From positions 17,380,299-17,444,298 of the forward strand of contig NW_025335761.1 of NCBI RefSeq assembly GCF_004798865.1: a stretch of 64,000 nt of DNA. The letters run 5' to 3'. The position numbers and the translations under genes are program-made. Each line of letters begins with the position of its first letter. Positions within the stretch are counted from its first letter, which is position 1. The notes beneath the pieces were generated by a model, which ran no database searches, was not told the DNA's origin, and worked only from the letters and a program-made list of their open reading frames with translations. This DNA is from Varanus komodoensis. Taxonomy: Eukaryota; Chordata; Lepidosauria; Squamata; Varanidae. This document shows, one piece after another, positions 50,634 to 61,435 of the stretch.

Positions 50634-51300
50634 ATTTTTTTCTTTTTTCAGTAAACCAACAAAAGGTTTATTTTTTTAAAAAAGGAATGCACTTCTAACA
50701 TACGTGTTAACTATAAAGTTAAGTCCACTGCACTGGTACATAAGAAAATAGCATTTAAACTAGTGTAGGAAAACTCTTTCATGTCCTCTATTTGCCAAAT
50801 GAGTTCTTGCCTCTTGAACAACACAGAGTCAGGTGGAAGAATCTCCTGTAAAATTGCGTGCAGAGTCTTAGTATTCAGGAGAACAGAAGCCAGTATCTTG
50901 AGGCCCATTGTTTTCCAAGGGATACATTTCTCATGGGTTCAGCCAACCCTCAGTGGAGAAGCAACAAGTACAGCTCCATCTCCTCTGACAGACAGCACTG
51001 GAATATTCCTCTTGGTGGATTTATACATCTCTTCATATGTTTCTTCAGCATTCTCTATTGTTGTCACAGTCTCTTCAACATCACCCAAAATCATTTTTAA
51101 ATGCTGATCATAAGCATGTGATCTGCCTTGAAGTTCTCAGTCATTCCTCATTTTCACATAAATTCATTCATCCAGACGAAGTCTGATGAGATCCAAGGGC
51201 TCTGCTACAGTATTAGTGGTTTGTTGCTGGTCCACCTCATCCACCATTTTTCAAAGCCCACCACTGAATAATTTCCAGGGATCCACATACTTACCAGCTC
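50634..51300 (-). pseudogene. LSM3P: Processed pseudogene of LSM3
   Basis: LSM3 is a small Sm-fold protein of the LSM2-8 ring on U6 snRNA and the LSM1-7 mRNA-decay ring. Here the minus strand, 51247 down to 50939, reads a 102-codon frame of exactly the expected LSM3 length with no frameshift. Pieces include [38 protein letters not shown] and YKSTKRNIP. There are two in-frame TGA stops, at codons 28 and 37, both where LSM3 has arginine, which fits CGA to TGA decay. There are no introns. A 3' UTR follows, with AATAAA (50667-50672 complement) and a poly-A tract about 20 bases on (50635-50648 complement). These are the marks of LINE-mediated retrocopying of a spliced mRNA. It lies antisense to RGS6. 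The 5' edge is uncertain. Confidence 0.92.
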
Positions 51301-51330
51301 TGGTTTACTTAAATGGTTCAAATAGGAAGG

Positions 51331-51402
51331 GGAGGGGGGGAGGAGGAGGAAGCAGCAGCAGCACAACATGCTAGAGAGAGAGAGAGAGGGAGAGACAAGT
51401 GG
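51331..51402. repeat. Purine-rich GGA/GCA/AG low-complexity tract
   Basis: A G- and A-rich run with AGCAGC units, then about seven AG units near 51373-51388. It lies just beyond the 5' side of the LSM3 retrocopy. Confidence 0.7.
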
Positions 51403-51719
51403 AAGTGATGAAGAAGAAAACCTGGCTCTCCAAGGGATAACATACTTTCTCTTCCTCAGTGTCTCAGGTAGAGAGGAACTAGTTCAAAGGACTTATTTGT
51501 TTGGTAGAGGGGACCAAGTGAACCAATTGGCGGCCTGGTAAACTTTCTTGAACACTTAGCTGCACATGTCCAGTCTCTTGATTTCTTATAACACATCCAG
51601 ACAATTTGGGCTTAAAGCAAATATTTAAAATTAATTAGCATGCTACATGTGAACAAAAAAATACAGTCTTCCAGCTCTCAGAGTATAGGTCTTCTCGAAC
51701 AGATGTGAACAGACAGAAC

Positions 51720-52100
51720 CTGCCTCTGTCACTAAACTGGAATCTGAACGCGGGTTTCCCAGGATCAAGCCCGGTACACCATCCACATGGCCATGCTTTG
51801 TGCATGAGAATAGTGCCCAGCAGATTTCTGTACTAAGATGTGTACAGCAGTAAGATTAGCGCACCAGTGACACTAAGTCAACCCTGGCTGGGCCTTTCAT
51901 TTAGGCCATCTTTATCCCAAATTTCCTACAGGCAGCTCAGGAGGGTTATTTTTAAGCTTAAAATAACTCTGTGAAGTAGGACAGGACCATGTCTCCCTGG
52001 AAGCCTCAAGGTGGGGTGGGAGAGGGAAATGAACCTAAGCCAACTGGTCATAGTCCAAGAATGTACCCACCACAAGACACCTCAGTCCCCGTGTACACCC
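51720..52100 (-). mobile_element. tRNA-derived SINE, minus orientation, diverged
   Basis: Reading the minus strand, a B-box-like GCGTTCAGATTCC lies near 51740. On the plus strand, CTTTATCCCAAATTTCC at 51910 and ACTCTGTGAAGTAGGACAGG at 51967 match the reversed SINE body. The parts are not perfectly colinear, so two fragments may be present. Confidence 0.45.
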
Positions 52101-52674
52101 TGCCAAGTCCCATCCGCTTGCCAGCACAGGAAGCACTTGCCTTGTTACTTGTGCAACCGCTGCTTAGCCAGTCCTGCTTAGCGGAGTTTAAGCAGCCAAC
52201 ATGAGCTGTGTGCCAACTGCAGGATGGTCACGCACATCTATTTGGCTGTCTCCTCTGTATGAAGGGCTGTCCAGTTCAAGTCTGTTTTTAAAGAACAAGA
52301 GGTGTAGCAAGGGCAAACAAGAGGGTCTTTAAGATGTCCACCCACAGTTAGTACCTGGACAGTTGGACTAAGCAATCACACAGGGTCACCTGGTTGCTGT
52401 CTTCCCAACTATGGTGAGATGCAGTCTATTTTTATTTAGATTCAGTGACCATTTCTGTAGCTGTATCTATACCTACAAATTAGCAGATCTCTCTCCTCTC
52501 TTGTCCTCTTTGGCGCACTTTAGCAACTGAAACTGTTTTAACACCATAGCCAGATGGTCCCCATGCCATAAAACACACAATCTGCCTGTCCCTAGCATTA
52601 GCTCGCTACCTGCTCCTAGGCATTGTTCAAAGTGCTGGCTTAAATCTCTATACCCCTCAACAGCCCTAAAGAGT

Positions 52675-52795
52675 TTCACCAATCTGGTACCTTCCAAATG
52701 TTGCTGGACTACAAACCCAATCATCTCTGATCATTGGCCATGCTGGCAGCTGGAGGGGATAAGGTAGCCTGCTGTTGGCAGTCCTCTTTCACATG
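52675..52795. mobile_element. Palindromic hAT-like MITE, degraded
   Basis: CAATCTGGTACCTTCCAAATG, GGACTACAAACCCAATCATC and CATTGGCCATGCTGGCAGC follow the left arm and centre of the 28852 family. The right arm is poorly kept. Confidence 0.6.
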
Positions 52796-53887
52796 CCTAA
52801 ATCTGGATCCAACCCCATTCATTTACTGATAGCTAATGCTGAACCCCACCCTGTGACCAGATTAAGTTGAACTTCGGATGGGCACAGAATTTGCTGGTTG
52901 GTGAACAGTTATGTAGAGCCTGCCTGTGAGTTGTTTACATTTTCATTGCCTTGGTGTAGTCTGATTTGGGAATCATTGTGGAGATGTTGATGCTGTCAGG
53001 GCCTCCAGCATGCTTTTTAGGAAGGCAGGGGCCACCTGCATTTCAAAATAAGCACACTGCATGATAGCACTTTCATTCTGATAGCCAGGGGGGAGCCCAT
53101 TCCTCAGATTGGGCACTTGGAGACCATTAATAAAATGCTGGTGTTAAACCTACGGAACAAAACAACACATTCTACTTAAAAGTGGAGATTTTCTCTGCAT
53201 GGGAAAAAATCCTCTTAAAGTCCGTATTCATTGCAACACTCCAGATGAAATAGGTGTGACTCATTCAGTACAGCTGGCTTCAGAATTGCAGCTTGTCTAT
53301 ATTAGATGTGAATAGTCAGCAGCTGAAAGCCAGAAAAAAATATCTCAAAAGCCACAATCTTTGTTTTTAAGAAGCAGAAATGTGCACAGTACACTCTCTA
53401 TTTTTTTTTTTTTCTATCCTAACTGCTTCCTTAACTGGGGACTTAGTATGAGAGCTTTTTAGAGCATGCAGAAAATTCCTACAACTTGATTCTTGAGCTC
53501 CACCATAACTGACTCTCTTTTAGGAGTCACTGAAGACAGAACCAAGATCCCACAAACCATGAACTTCTCTGTGTGATCAGTCATCAGAGCCCTCACCTGC
53601 AGTGGGCCCTGGGATGCTCACCTTCCAGAGGTGTCCTTCCTCATGGCTGTGCATTGGCTTCCTCCATGACCTGGAAAAAACTTTCTGAGTTAGAACATTA
53701 GCAGTTGCTGCTTCTGAGTCTTTCTTTCTTTATAGGGTGACTTTTAAGGGCATAGCTCTTACAAGAAAGCTTGCACAGGAATAAAAACAGAACAACTACA
53801 CATATAAAATGCAATATAATAAACTCAAAGCATAACTAGGCAGCTGTGTAAAAGGTGTCTTAAAGCACAGGTTGAAACAGACTAACA
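52796..53887. other. Intronic sequence, nothing recognised
   Basis: A T run lies at about 53401-53414. No exon is seen. Confidence 0.4.
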
Positions 53888-53993
53888 AGGGCACAATCTT
53901 ATGCATGTTTAGATAGAAAAAGGGTCCTACAACTCTTAGCATTTGCCTGGGAAATGTTAGGCGCTGTAGGACTTTTTTCTGTCTTAACATCTA
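53888..53993. mobile_element. Palindromic MITE, second family
   Basis: The left arm GGGCACAATCTTATGCATG, then TTTAGATAGAAAAAGGGTCC, faces the right arm GTAGGACTTTTTTCTGTC, then TTAACAT. The outermost right end is lost. A sister copy is at 58405-58524. Confidence 0.65.
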
Positions 53994-54129
53994 ATCAATG
54001 CAAAATTGATTAGTTATTTGGTAAGGCTACCACAGCCTATGGAAACAGCTTGTTCATGCAGCTTTGTTATGATCACTCTTTCCTTTCCGTTGGAAGAGAA
54101 ATATATTCCAGGCATGCAGAGAGTTCTTT

Positions 54130-54480
54130 TTAAAACTTTGTTGCAATGAAGGGAACAGAAAAAAAATGGTTTCCTTCCCACTTTTCTGTTCACCTGAGCA
54201 CATGCTCGCCTTCCCCTTTTGAACCCTGCTCCCGGTCGCTTCTTCCCTCCTCTTTTCCCCGATTGGCTGGGGTACCAAAAGTTTACACTCTTTCCACCCG
54301 CCTACTCCACGCTGCCCCAACACCGGCCCTTCTTCCCAATCCAGCCCTGCCCCCGGTGGGCTACAATAGGCTCATTTTGTTCTGCCCAGCTTGTCAATAA
54401 ACAATCAGGAAGTATTTGGCCCTCCTGCCTAAGTGTCTGTTTCCCCATACCTTGTGCTATCTGATTCTGGCTCCTCCTCT
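54130..54480 (+). mobile_element. Possible solo LTR, unassigned
   Basis: This C-rich stretch has a CCAAT-type GATTGGCTGG at 54261, then CAATAAACAATCAGG near 54396, followed by about 60 bp before the composition returns to normal. That is the order of promoter, poly-A signal and U5 in a retroviral LTR. No paired ends or internal genes were found, so this could equally be unique DNA. Confidence 0.22.
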
Positions 54481-56854
54481 CCTTTGGGCTAAGTAATTTT
54501 CTTTGTTACCCTTTTAAATCTCTTTACTCCCTTGTTTCAAATCATCCTTTCACACCTATCAGCTTCCAATTGACTTCTGCGTATTGGTAATTTGGTTGTG
54601 TGATATGAGTTCAAATGTGTGCCTCTATGATCCAGCAGGTAAGGAGGTAAAGCATGACCTGTGTCAACGACCACAGATTCAGGATTTCAGCTGACATGAA
54701 TCAATTGGTTTATTTGCCCAAAAACAATATTACATTTATATAGAAAATTATATTATACACCAATTATATTATACACCAATATGGCTTGGTATATAATATA
54801 AGTAACTGATGTTTCTTCCACCAATTTTCATTCCTTTCTCTGATCCTAATCCAGCTTTATTTAAGTTGTATTCTGCATATGGATTGAACAAATAGGGAGA
54901 TAAAATACACATTTGTCTGACACCTTTGCCTATAGGAAACCATTCCGTTTCTCTTTACTCTGTCCTAACTGTAGCTACTTGACCATGAAAACCATTGTGT
55001 ATCAAGACAATCAAATGCTGGGGCATGCCCATTTATTTCAGGACCATCCAGAGCTTCTCATGAAGGTCAGATTCACACAGTCAAAGACTATGTCATAGCC
55101 TATGAAACATAGACTGAACTTCTAAAATTCCTGGGTGCAGTCCACTAGCCAATGTCTATTGGCAGTATGATCTCGAGTGCCTCTTCCTTTTCAGAGTCCA
55201 ACTTGAACATCAGGGATTTCTCACTCTATACAGGATAAAAATCTTTGTTGCATCACTTCACTTTTCCAGGAAATTAGAGCAATGACTACGTATATTAGAG
55301 CATTAGAAGACATATATAGCAGCATTGATTTATATAAAATGTTACAAATGATCAGGGAATGACAGAAAAAAGCAACCAGCAAAGCTCTACAAAGGGCATA
55401 AGTTCTGGGTGATTTTTACCCACCCAAACAAGCTGCCCTCACCAGGTTCAGACAACATGAGAAGCCATGCAATTGAGGGTAATAATGCAAATCCAGCTGC
55501 ATGCACAGAGTGGATAACAAGCCATTGTGGCTTGTTAACTGCTCTGCGATCACACAAAGCAGGCCTATACAAATGGATTAGGAATGGCATAGGAATTTTT
55601 AGGAAGCTCCCAAAGCACTTTAGCTATTGACTGATAAAGAAATGTGATGCATGCGTGCATGTATGAATGAATGTTAAAATTAGAAATGAAATGTCATTGG
55701 CAAAGCAGTCAAAGGAAACCAAATAGCCTGGGCTGACTATTCAGATTGATTTGATCGAGCTAATAGACTTCTTGGCTATCAGGGACTATAATAAAAAAAA
55801 AATTCTATCTACTCTCAAGAAAGAGAGAATGAGAGCAAGAGTGAGGGGAGGACAGGATGGAATGGAACTACAGAGAGGAGTGGAAGAAGGTGAATAAGCA
55901 TTTAGACACCTCTCCTCCTCTAAAAGTGATCCTGAAGCTTTTTTCTATTGATCAGATAAGGGATCATATCAGATTTCAAGTTTTATTCCAATTTGGTAAT
56001 GAAGCACATGGGCACATATATAAATAATTCTGCCTCACAAAGCCCATAATCTTTCTGGGGAAGAGGGGGGGAGTGGAAGTCACACCATTTCTTTCCTTTG
56101 CTTTTTAAGCATCCCTGGGGGGCATCTTCTTCCAAAGTAACCCAAGTGTTTCATCAGCTCAAGCAAGACTGAGGCACCTCCAACCTGCAAGTCTGATCCA
56201 GCCAATGTAGGTTCTGCAGCAGGGGCACAAAGATTCAGGCTCCCTCCATGATCCCAGTAATCATGTGATGCTCCTTACATGTGAGCAGTTCATAAAGGGA
56301 CCCCACAGAGCTTCCCTTCTAGAATTGACTGAAATCAGGTGTTCAAAGATGCGCATTAGAAAATTTAGCAGATCACAGATACCCGTCCCTCATGCATGCC
56401 AGCCAGGCAACCAGAATTCAGGCATGGCCATAGGATTTTTGTTTTTCGAAAAAGAGAACCTCTTAACAGCTTGGAGTTGAGAAACTGAGATTATAGTACT
56501 TTAAATTGTAGGTTGCAAGTTCAATTTCTGATGAGACTGAGAGGAACATGAAAGGATTTCATGTTCTTCCTTCACAGCTCTCCAATTAATGTTTCCAGTA
56601 TGGTGCAGAGCTCAAGCATTTTTTTCTAGCCGTTAAGGGTTTCCAGACACTCCCAGACTTCTATCAAGGAATAAGATAAAAGAAGATTTCTTCTTCATTG
56701 GAATAGTCTGATATAATTCCATTTCTCTATTACTAAATTAAATCACATCTGAGACTTGTTTTAAGAGCAGGACAGCTCAGGGACTGATTTCTTAATTTTG
56801 CAACTTGATCTAAATTTAGTGAGAGCTTTGCTTATTTATGTGCTTTAATAAAAT
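54481..56854. other. Intronic sequence, nothing recognised
   Basis: An imperfect duplication of ATTATATTATACACCAAT occurs at about 54747-54780. A GA-rich tract lies near 55818-55850. No exon is seen. Confidence 0.4.
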
Positions 56855-57187
56855 TTGTTATTGTTGGTACATGCTGTCCACTCACCAACTTATGGTGATT
56901 TTACGAATGAATGTCCTTCCAAATATCCTGTCCTTGGCAGCCCTCCTCATCTCTTGAAGACTCAAGGCTGTGGCTTCCTTTATGGAATTGTTCCATCTCA
57001 TCGTTGGTCTTCCTCTTCTCCTTCTGTCTTTGATTTTCCCTAATATGATTGTCTTCTCCAGAGAGTTTTGCCTTCTCATGATGTGCCTGAAATACAAAAG
57101 CTTCAGTTTTGTCATTTCTTGCTTCCAGGGAATGTCCTGGTTTGATTAGATTTAGGTCCCACTTGTTTGTCTTCTTATTGGTCCAGC
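56855..57187 (-). mobile_element. RTE-type LINE, 3' half of a split copy
   Basis: The minus strand encodes MTKLKLLYFRHIMRRQNSLE (57115 downward), an RRRRGRPTMRW run and NNSIKEATALSLQEM. The sequence just upstream (57120-57187) corresponds to the WTxRxTNKW region. The protein is cut at 57188, where an L2 tail sits, and resumes at about 57330. Confidence 0.8.
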
Positions 57188-57329
57188 ATATTTATTTATT
57201 ATTATTTATTCATTTATTTATTTTAAAACATTTCTATGCCGCCCCATCGCAACAAAGCCTCGGGGCGGCTCACAACACATAAATACTAAAATTATACACT
57301 AAATAATACAATAATAACACTAAATATTT
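57188..57329 (-). mobile_element. L2 LINE tail inserted into the RTE copy
   Basis: TTTATTTATTATTATTTATTC, CATTTCTATGCCGCCCC and CAAAGCCTCGGGGCGGCTC form the reversed L2 terminus. The short direct repeat ATATTT is present on both sides (57188-57193 and 57324-57329), consistent with a target-site duplication. Confidence 0.8.
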
Positions 57330-57545
57330 GCAAAGCTCTCCTCCAGCATCATGTTTGGAACATATCATTTTTTTCCCTGTCAGCTTTCTTTTCTGCACAA
57401 CTTTCACGCCCATGCATAGTGATCAGTTATGCAGTACTGTGGATGATTCGGGCCTTTGTTTCCAGTGAAACATCCTTACACTTGATGATCTCGAGTTCCT
57501 TCATTGCTGCTTCTCCGAGTCTCGGTCTTCTAATTTCTTGGCTGC
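57330..57545 (-). mobile_element. RTE-type LINE, upstream half of the split copy
   Basis: On the minus strand this continues the RTE protein upstream of the L2 insertion. The sequence AAGAAAGCTGACAGG and the GCATGGGCGTGAAAGTTG block are the same as in the copy at 785-930. Residues such as KELE and the HS-x-V region are recognisable, with breaks. Confidence 0.75.
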
Positions 57546-57619
57546 AGTATCTCTCTGAAATGATGATTGAGTAATAAGATTTAGCTAATTTTTATTGCTT
57601 AGCCTCCCTCCAATATTAT

Positions 57620-58385
57620 ATTCCTTTCTGTCTTGTATCAAGGACCTGGAAAGCATTGCTAGACTGCTCCAGCTTTCCCTTGACCAGGGCGTCGATAAAG
57701 ATGGGGAATGCATGACTCAACAGAACTGAAAAAGACCTTTGAGTTATTGTGGATAACAGGCTAGATATGAGCCACAAATGCAGTGCAGCCACAAAAAAGG
57801 GCATGTGCAATTTTGGGATGCATGAATAGAAGAATTAATTCCAATTCAGGAGTAGTAATAGTTCCCCTATACTATTCACTAGTCAGACTTCATCTGGAAT
57901 ATTGTGTCCAGTTCTGGGCACCAAAATGTAAGAAAGATGCAGAAAAACTAAAAAGTGTCCATAGGGGAGCAACAAAATTGATCCAGAGTTTGAAACATTG
58001 TCCTATGAGGAGAGACTGAGAGAACTGCATATGTTCAGCCTTGAGAAGAGAAGACTGAGGGGCAACATGATATCCCTCTGTAAGTACCTCAAAGGCTGTC
58101 ACAAAGAGGAAAGAGGAAGGTCAAGATCTTTTCTTGCTGATGCCAGGGTGTAGGACACGGAAAAATCAATTCAAGTTGTGACAACCCAGATTCAAGCTAG
58201 ATATCAGGAAAAGCTTCCTGACTGTCAGAGCAATATGACAGTGGAACCAGCTGCCTAGAGAGGTGGTGGGCTCTCCCACACTAGAGACATTCAAAAAGAA
58301 ACTGGACAGTCATCTGAGCTGGATGGTGTAAACTGGTGTCCTGCAAAAACTCTACTATTCCATGATTCTGTGAAATGCAGAAGTG
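57620..58385 (+). mobile_element. CR1 LINE 3' end
   Basis: The frame at 57783-58019 gives AILGCMNRRI, then LYYSLVRLHLEYCVQFWAP and KSVHRGATKLIQSL. Further on, in another frame, come EKRRLRGNMIS and YLKGC. The 3' UTR has AGAGAGGTGGTGGGCTCTCCC and GAAACTGGACAGTCATCTGAG, and closes with TATTCCATGATTCTGTG, the degenerate CR1 terminal octamers. Its 5' end is truncated, as usual for CR1. Confidence 0.85.
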
Positions 58386-58404
58386 CTCACTTTCCACAAT
58401 GTTA

Positions 58405-58524
58405 AGCGAGGGTGCAATCCTATGCGTATTTAGACAAGCAAAAGGCCTATAACTCTCAGCATCTCCCACCCACCATGGGGATCATAGGGCTCTTTTATGC
58501 CTAAACATGCATAGGATTGGGCCC
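58405..58524. mobile_element. Palindromic MITE, second family
   Basis: The left end GGGTGCAATCCTATGCG and right end CATAGGATTGGGCCCC are inverted, with TAGACAAGCAAAAGGCC facing the reversed TTTTATGCCTAAACATG arm. It sits directly after the CR1 end. Confidence 0.65.
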
Positions 58525-59205
58525 CAACTGTCTCTTTCAACTGCTGCTTTTATGTCTTTTATTCTTCTCCCTGACTATGTTGCAGTTTTGCTCTACTGTA
58601 GTTTAAAGTGCAACCCTATGGCCTCCCGCTATTGCTTGGGACGCCATAGGATTCTTCAGTATCCCAGTTCTAACACCCTGCCACTTAGGAGCTTGGTCAC
58701 TGAAGACTGAACTCCTGCCCCCTCCATGGTTGCCATGGAAAGGCCTGTGCCAGCTTTCCCCCCTGGATGCAACAGGTTCTCAGAGAGGGCAAAAGGGATG
58801 TTGGGGGGGCAAGGAGGGGACGATGCTGGGGCTGAGGGCTTACAGCAGGTCCTATCAGTGCCCAGTCTCCTTCCCTCCCCTCTGCCTCCCCCCCCCCCAG
58901 CCCTTCATCTAGACTCCCAAGGTTGGCCATCTAAAGAAGATGCAGTGGCAGCTGCGGAGTTCACTGCCACCACCCCTCACTCCTGCCTTTGGATGTTTGG
59001 GGGTTTACCTGCATCTGCTGTGGGGGGAACAGGACTGTACCCCAAGGGACCTTTTCTGTCTAGACATGCAATGGTTATGGCCTTTTTTTCAACCAAAGCT
59101 TCAAAATAACTTTTATGGTCGTGTCTGGGCATACTGCAGTTTTGCTTAACTGTATTTTAAAGGACTGTCTTCTACCTAAACATGTCAAGGATTCCACCCT
59201 AAGCG
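58525..59205. repeat. Block with a 544-bp-offset direct repeat and MITE pieces
   Basis: A segment ending TGCAGTTTTGCTCTACTGTAG then TTTAAAG (to 58618) recurs as CTGCAGTTTTGCTTAACTG then TATTTTAAAG (to 59162). In each case a CATGCA/ATGG MITE-like end lies upstream. CTGTCTAGACATGCAATGG near 59060 and CCTAAACATGTCAAGGATTCC near 59176 are further MITE end pieces. The part between is GC-rich, with a G run near 58803 and a C run near 58889. Confidence 0.45.
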
Positions 59206-59399
59206 GAGGTAATATGCATTGCCATCTAAGGAGTATCCCTCCCTTGTAAGTCATTAAAATGCCCTAAGTGCACCACTAGGCCTCACTCCCTATCTTGAGC
59301 TACACATTTGGATTCAAACATACATGTGTTTTAAAAATGCAGGAGTGACAAGAGAAGTGTGTAGAGATGCAGGGAGGTGCTGTCTATTCTCTTAATGCA

Positions 59400-59700
59400 G
59401 ACCAAACTTTATCTAAGTTACTCATTTAATTTTCATCCCACCTTTCTATGCAACACTGGCACTCAAGGCTGCTAACACTAAACCCAGCTTAAAACCTTAT
59501 TTCAATCCTAAATTAAAAATTAATTTAAAAACAAAATTAAAAGCACAAAAATAATGGAAATAAAAAATATCCAGCACCAATCAATGAGAAACCCCTTCAG
59601 AGAGCAACAGATCCATTTATATGCTAAAGGCTTACCTGAATAAAACCTCTTTGCCTGCTGGTGGAAGGATAATGGACAGAGGACCAACCTAATAAATGAG
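59400..59700 (-). mobile_element. LINE 3' tail, minus orientation
   Basis: ATTTTCATCCCACCTTTCTATGC, an A-rich stretch of AATTAAAA units, then TTACCTGAATAAAACCTC and TTTGCCTGCTGGTGGAAGG follow the order of a reversed L2-like 3' end and C-terminal coding region. Confidence 0.55.
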
Positions 59701-60256
59701 CTCTTTCTTTAAATTGATCAGATCTAGTTAGTGTAACCAGTATTACCCCTCCTGGTTGCAATGATAAAGAGGAGCAATTCCAGGAGGGCCCCTGCTGGGC
59801 CGTCAGCCCCTTAGCAGGTGCCCAACCATGTCTAACCTTGAAGCCAGCCTTGATGCTCAGGATATGTGTGCAGCTTTCTCCCAGGTGAAGCTACCCACTC
59901 ACTCAGGTCACTGTTAGAGGCCCTGCCTTGTGCACCTCCCCTGTGTGATGCCGGGCCCATGCAAAAGGCCACCAAAAACAGAAGCCAGCGAAGCAAGTGT
60001 TCACTTTAGCTAGGGCACAGTTCATGTTCCTACTGATTAATCTGAGATATTGATTCATTTGCATTTTCTAAAGAAGTCCATAGCCGGTGCTAGCACCTCC
60101 TGTTCTACAAGGAAATTCTGCATGATAGAATAGCTTTGGGGCGCCCTCTAATGGTCACACACCAATTCTATGGTTGCTTTTGTAAAACTTCGATCTTCAG
60201 ACCCAAAATGCAGTCGCATTGATTTTTTGATAAATTTCCCTGGATCAGCATTTGCG
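59701..60256. other. Intronic sequence, nothing recognised
   Basis: No exon or clear repeat is seen. Confidence 0.4.
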
Positions 60257-60330
60257 AAGGAAGGAAGGAAGGAAGGAAGGAAGGGGGGGGGGGGGGGGGG
60301 GGGGGGGGGGAGAGAGAGAGAGAGAGAGAG
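60257..60330. repeat. Compound GGAA / poly-G / AG tract
   Basis: A run of about six AAGG units (60257-60282) passes into 28 consecutive G (60283-60310) and then ten AG units (60311-60330). Confidence 0.95.
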
Positions 60331-61160
60331 AAATCCAACTTCCCTGGGTTTTCAGTAAGTACTGCAGTTGCACAAAGAAAGTATGTAGTCAACTGGGACA
60401 AACAAAAAACTGAATAATGCATTGTTGTCTTATGGGATCATTTTGTTTTTAAAATTTCTCATTCACCTATTTTTTTCATACTGCCCTGCAATTATTTTAT
60501 ATATATAAAAAGAATAAAACAATTAAAATGTTTAGTAACATAATAAATGTAGCAATATAATAATAAACTAAGGGTTGAATCCTTTCTCCCCTGCAGCAGA
60601 TGCTTGCAAGCCTCCAAACGCAGAATCTTACAAGCATGCGGTGCAAGGGGCAAGACGAGGCTGCAGCCGTCTCCAGCACCTCCTCCCCTCATGCCCTGCT
60701 TTTTATCGAGATGGCTATTTTCCACCATCTAGATTTAGCACCAGGGAGAGGGTAGGCAGGAGGGAAGGAAGGAGGCTGCTGTTCAGCCTGGAATTGGCAC
60801 AAGTCTGTGCTTTCAGCTGATGAGGATTGTACCCCCAAAACCACAACATTATTAAAACAGCATAAAGCTCACTGGAGGATTAAACTTGCTTGTAAAATGT
60901 TCAGTGAGTTCAAAATGGGTTTGCTTGACAGCAAAAGGGCAAGAAAGTGGGTACTAGACCTCTTTGGGAAGATGTCACCAATTAGAGGGCCATATCTTCT
61001 GGGTCGCCTGTCTCACCTCAGACAATGGGGAACTTACAGAAGGCCGCTCCATTGAAGGTGTTAAGGTATAAGTAGAGACAGGATAAGATGGGATGAACAT
61101 TACCTCCTTGGACAGACAAACCAGCTGTCTGGATTATTGGCTCTTATCCAGTCCAGGACC
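60331..61160. other. Intronic sequence, nothing recognised
   Basis: No exon or confident repeat is seen. A GC-rich patch lies near 60590-60790. Confidence 0.4.
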
Positions 61161-61164
61161 ACAA

Positions 61165-61335
61165 CCAGGTGGGAATGGTTATTATCATCATTGTATTACA
61201 TGTATATTCCACCCTTGTTCCTCTTGCAAAGAAAAAGTCGCTTACAGGGTTCTGTTTTTTTCCATTCTTATCTTTGTAACAACAACACTGTAAGGTTGAT
61301 TAGGCTGAGAGTCTGTGACTGGCACAAATAATAGG
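61165..61335 (-). mobile_element. tRNA-derived SINE, minus orientation
   Basis: The plus strand has TATATTCCACCCTTGTTCC, CAACAACACTGTAAGGTTG, ATTAGGCTGAGAGTCTGTGAC and TGGCACAAATAATAGG. These are the reversed SINE body blocks (TTGGGCCAGTCAC, CCTCACAGGGTTG). The tRNA head is missing. Confidence 0.65.
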
Positions 61336-61364
61336 CTGTGTTTGACACTTGCATTGATAGGTAT

Positions 61365-61435
61365 ACTTGGTAGGGAGTCAGTCCTATCAAAGTCATTGGG
61401 ACTTTTGTATAACCATGCATTGTGCATGGCTGTGA
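61365..61435. mobile_element. Short palindromic repeat, third family
   Basis: GGGAGTCAGTCCTATCAAAG faces TCATTGGGACTTTTGTATAACC, followed by ATGCATTGTGCATGG. It is a diverged member of the type at 7690. Confidence 0.5.

Noticed and set aside
60170-60358. Apparent glycine- and arginine-rich small protein
   Set aside because: It is a translation of the GGAA, poly-G and AG tract.
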